Assembly: GCF_022352215.1 (NCBI RefSeq)
Contig: NZ_JAKRWF010000001.1
Span: forward strand, 1,674,001-1,738,000
DNA from: Flavihumibacter cheonanensis
Lineage (GTDB): Bacteria; Bacteroidota; Bacteroidia; Chitinophagales; Chitinophagaceae
DNA: 64,000 nt
Direction: 5' to 3'
The notes below the pieces were generated by a model. That model made no database searches. It saw only the letters and a list, made by a program, of their open reading frames with translations, and was not told the DNA's origin. Positions 63,183 through 64,000 of this stretch are shown one piece after another. The first letter of the stretch is position 1; each line of letters starts with the position of its first letter. A program made the position numbers and the translations under genes.

Positions 63183-64000
63183 ATGCTGGAAAATTTATCA
63201 GATGAAGATAAGCAAACAATTGCTTTTCAGATTGTTGTTGCACTTCGAGACACATTAAGCATTGCAAAAAAATCAACTGTAAAGCCGACATATGAAGCCG
63301 CTATAAATATAATCAACGATTTAAACCCTGAGCTTTACCAAGAAGTTTCGAATGCTTTGCCGTTTAAGAATCTTAGTGAAGAAGCACGCTTCTATCAAAA
63401 TAAAGCGGAATTGCAGAGCATTACTTCCGATACACCAATTACAGCTATTCAATTAATTGATCTGGAATTGACAGAATTGAATCAGTTACTGATTGATGCA
63501 TCTGATATTGATGCGGATAAAAAAAAGTTTGTGAAACAAAAAATATTATCCTTAACTGGCCTTAAGGAAACCCTCAGACCTAGAAGAATTTCTGAGAATA
63601 GATATTTACAAAGAGACTTCTCAACAGTTGATAGAAGGGATTTTGGTGCCTCTTTAGTTATCCAAAATGATTTTGTTGCCGATTTTAGACTTAAGTCCAA
63701 TAGCTTTTTGCGAATTAGATTACTTCATCCAGACAGAATAGAACATTCAACAGGCGCTGATCTTATTTATGAACAACACGATGTGGAACAAGGGAAGATC
63801 CGCGTAATGTTCTTGCAATATAAAATTTGGGAAGATGGTGTGCTATATTATTCTCAGGCTCATAATCTTGAACAGCAACTAAGAAGGATGCACAGTCTTC
63901 TATGCGAAGATCGATATTGTAAGCAACCAGAAAGCTTGAATGGGGAATTCGAGTATAGATTTCCATATTGTTCAGCATTTTTACGACCGACGGACAAGGT
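63183..64000 (+). CDS. possible PD-(D/E)xK-type protein, 3' end outside window
   Basis: The reading frame is open from ATG 63183 to the end of the window (272 codons so far), so the gene continues beyond it. The N-terminal half is helical (LSDEDKQTIAFQIVVALRDTLSI, then ITAIQLIDLELTELNQLLIDA). From about residue 195 the sequence STGADLIYEQHDVEQGKIRVMFLQYKIW has the GxD ... QxK spacing of the PD-(D/E)xK nuclease core. NLEQQLRRMHSLLCEDRYCKQ, with two Cys, follows. A palindrome lies immediately upstream. The family is not recognised; nuclease activity is inference. Confidence 0.55.
   Translation, partial: MLENLSDEDKQTIAFQIVVALRDTLSIAKKSTVKPTYEAAINIINDLNPELYQEVSNALPFKNLSEEARFYQNKAELQSITSDTPITAIQLIDLELTELNQLLIDASDIDADKKKFVKQKILSLTGLKETLRPRRISENRYLQRDFSTVDRRDFGASLVIQNDFVADFRLKSNSFLRIRLLHPDRIEHSTGADLIYEQHDVEQGKIRVMFLQYKIWEDGVLYYSQAHNLEQQLRRMHSLLCEDRYCKQPESLNGEFEYRFPYCSAFLRPTDK

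Overview
The window looks like Bacteroidota, most likely Chitinophagaceae. The evidence is SusC/SusD with a FecI/FecR pair, Bacteroides-type conjugation genes (TraE to TraN), an RteC regulator, a type 9 secretion sorting domain, HMA-AraC regulators and TAnnTTTG-type promoters. No rRNA, tRNA or CRISPR array was seen. The family assignments come from recognition by eye, not from searches.

Region 1 (1-7.4 kb, + strand) starts inside an ATP-cone/Mrr-type protein. It continues with a beta-CASP MBL nuclease, an AMP/thymidine phosphorylase, an SDR, a ribose-phosphate pyrophosphokinase homologue and an HMA-AraC regulator. This set could turn RNA or nucleotides into sugar phosphate and PRPP under stress. 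A nuclease-like gene follows, then a 23-codon relic of another AraC regulator.

Region 2 (7.6-23.8 kb, + strand) is a copper/silver island. It opens with an unusual in-frame fusion of a truncated SDR to the barrel of a TonB-dependent receptor. Then come a CPC-type P1B ATPase (CopA), a DUF305 lipoprotein, a CopZ-like chaperone, a Cys-rich exported protein, an HMA-DUF3347 protein, a CPH-type ATPase (CopB), a beta-propeller lipoprotein, a second DUF3347, a second DUF305, a TRASH-like lipoprotein, a haem-binding-domain protein and a multicopper oxidase joined to a PcoB-like barrel. A decayed second copper ATPase lies between copA and copZ, and these two genes have homologous promoters with identical spacing. 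The island ends at a 21-bp perfect inverted repeat and a truncated IS21-family element.

Region 3 (24.6-35.5 kb, - strand) is a conjugation module: DUF3945-like protein, TraN, TraM, TraL, TraK, TraJ, three TraI/TerB-like proteins, TraG, TraF, TraE and a small membrane protein. Region 4 (35.5-43.6 kb) holds an AT-rich cargo (T9SS protein and a small barrel) flanked by copies of the rteC 3' end, then rteC, an acetyltransferase-like gene and three AraC regulators. Region 5 (43.8-52.4 kb, - strand) is a sigma / FecR / SusC / SusD / thioredoxin-like uptake operon.

Region 6 (52.7-61.6 kb) holds an XRE-like regulator behind a strong palindrome, a tandemly duplicated lipoprotein/small-protein pair in which one large partner is now a relic, a RadC-like JAB protein, and the mobilisation genes mobC, relaxase and VirD4 coupling protein with a likely oriT upstream. 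Region 7 (61.6-64 kb) is AT-rich. It carries a protein with an ADP-ribosyltransferase-like motif pattern and a partial gene with a possible PD-(D/E)xK core. Both are candidates for a defence or toxin locus at the element's edge. The 24.5-61.6 kb stretch is best read as an integrative or plasmid-borne conjugative element next to the copper island; no integrase or attachment site was found in the window.
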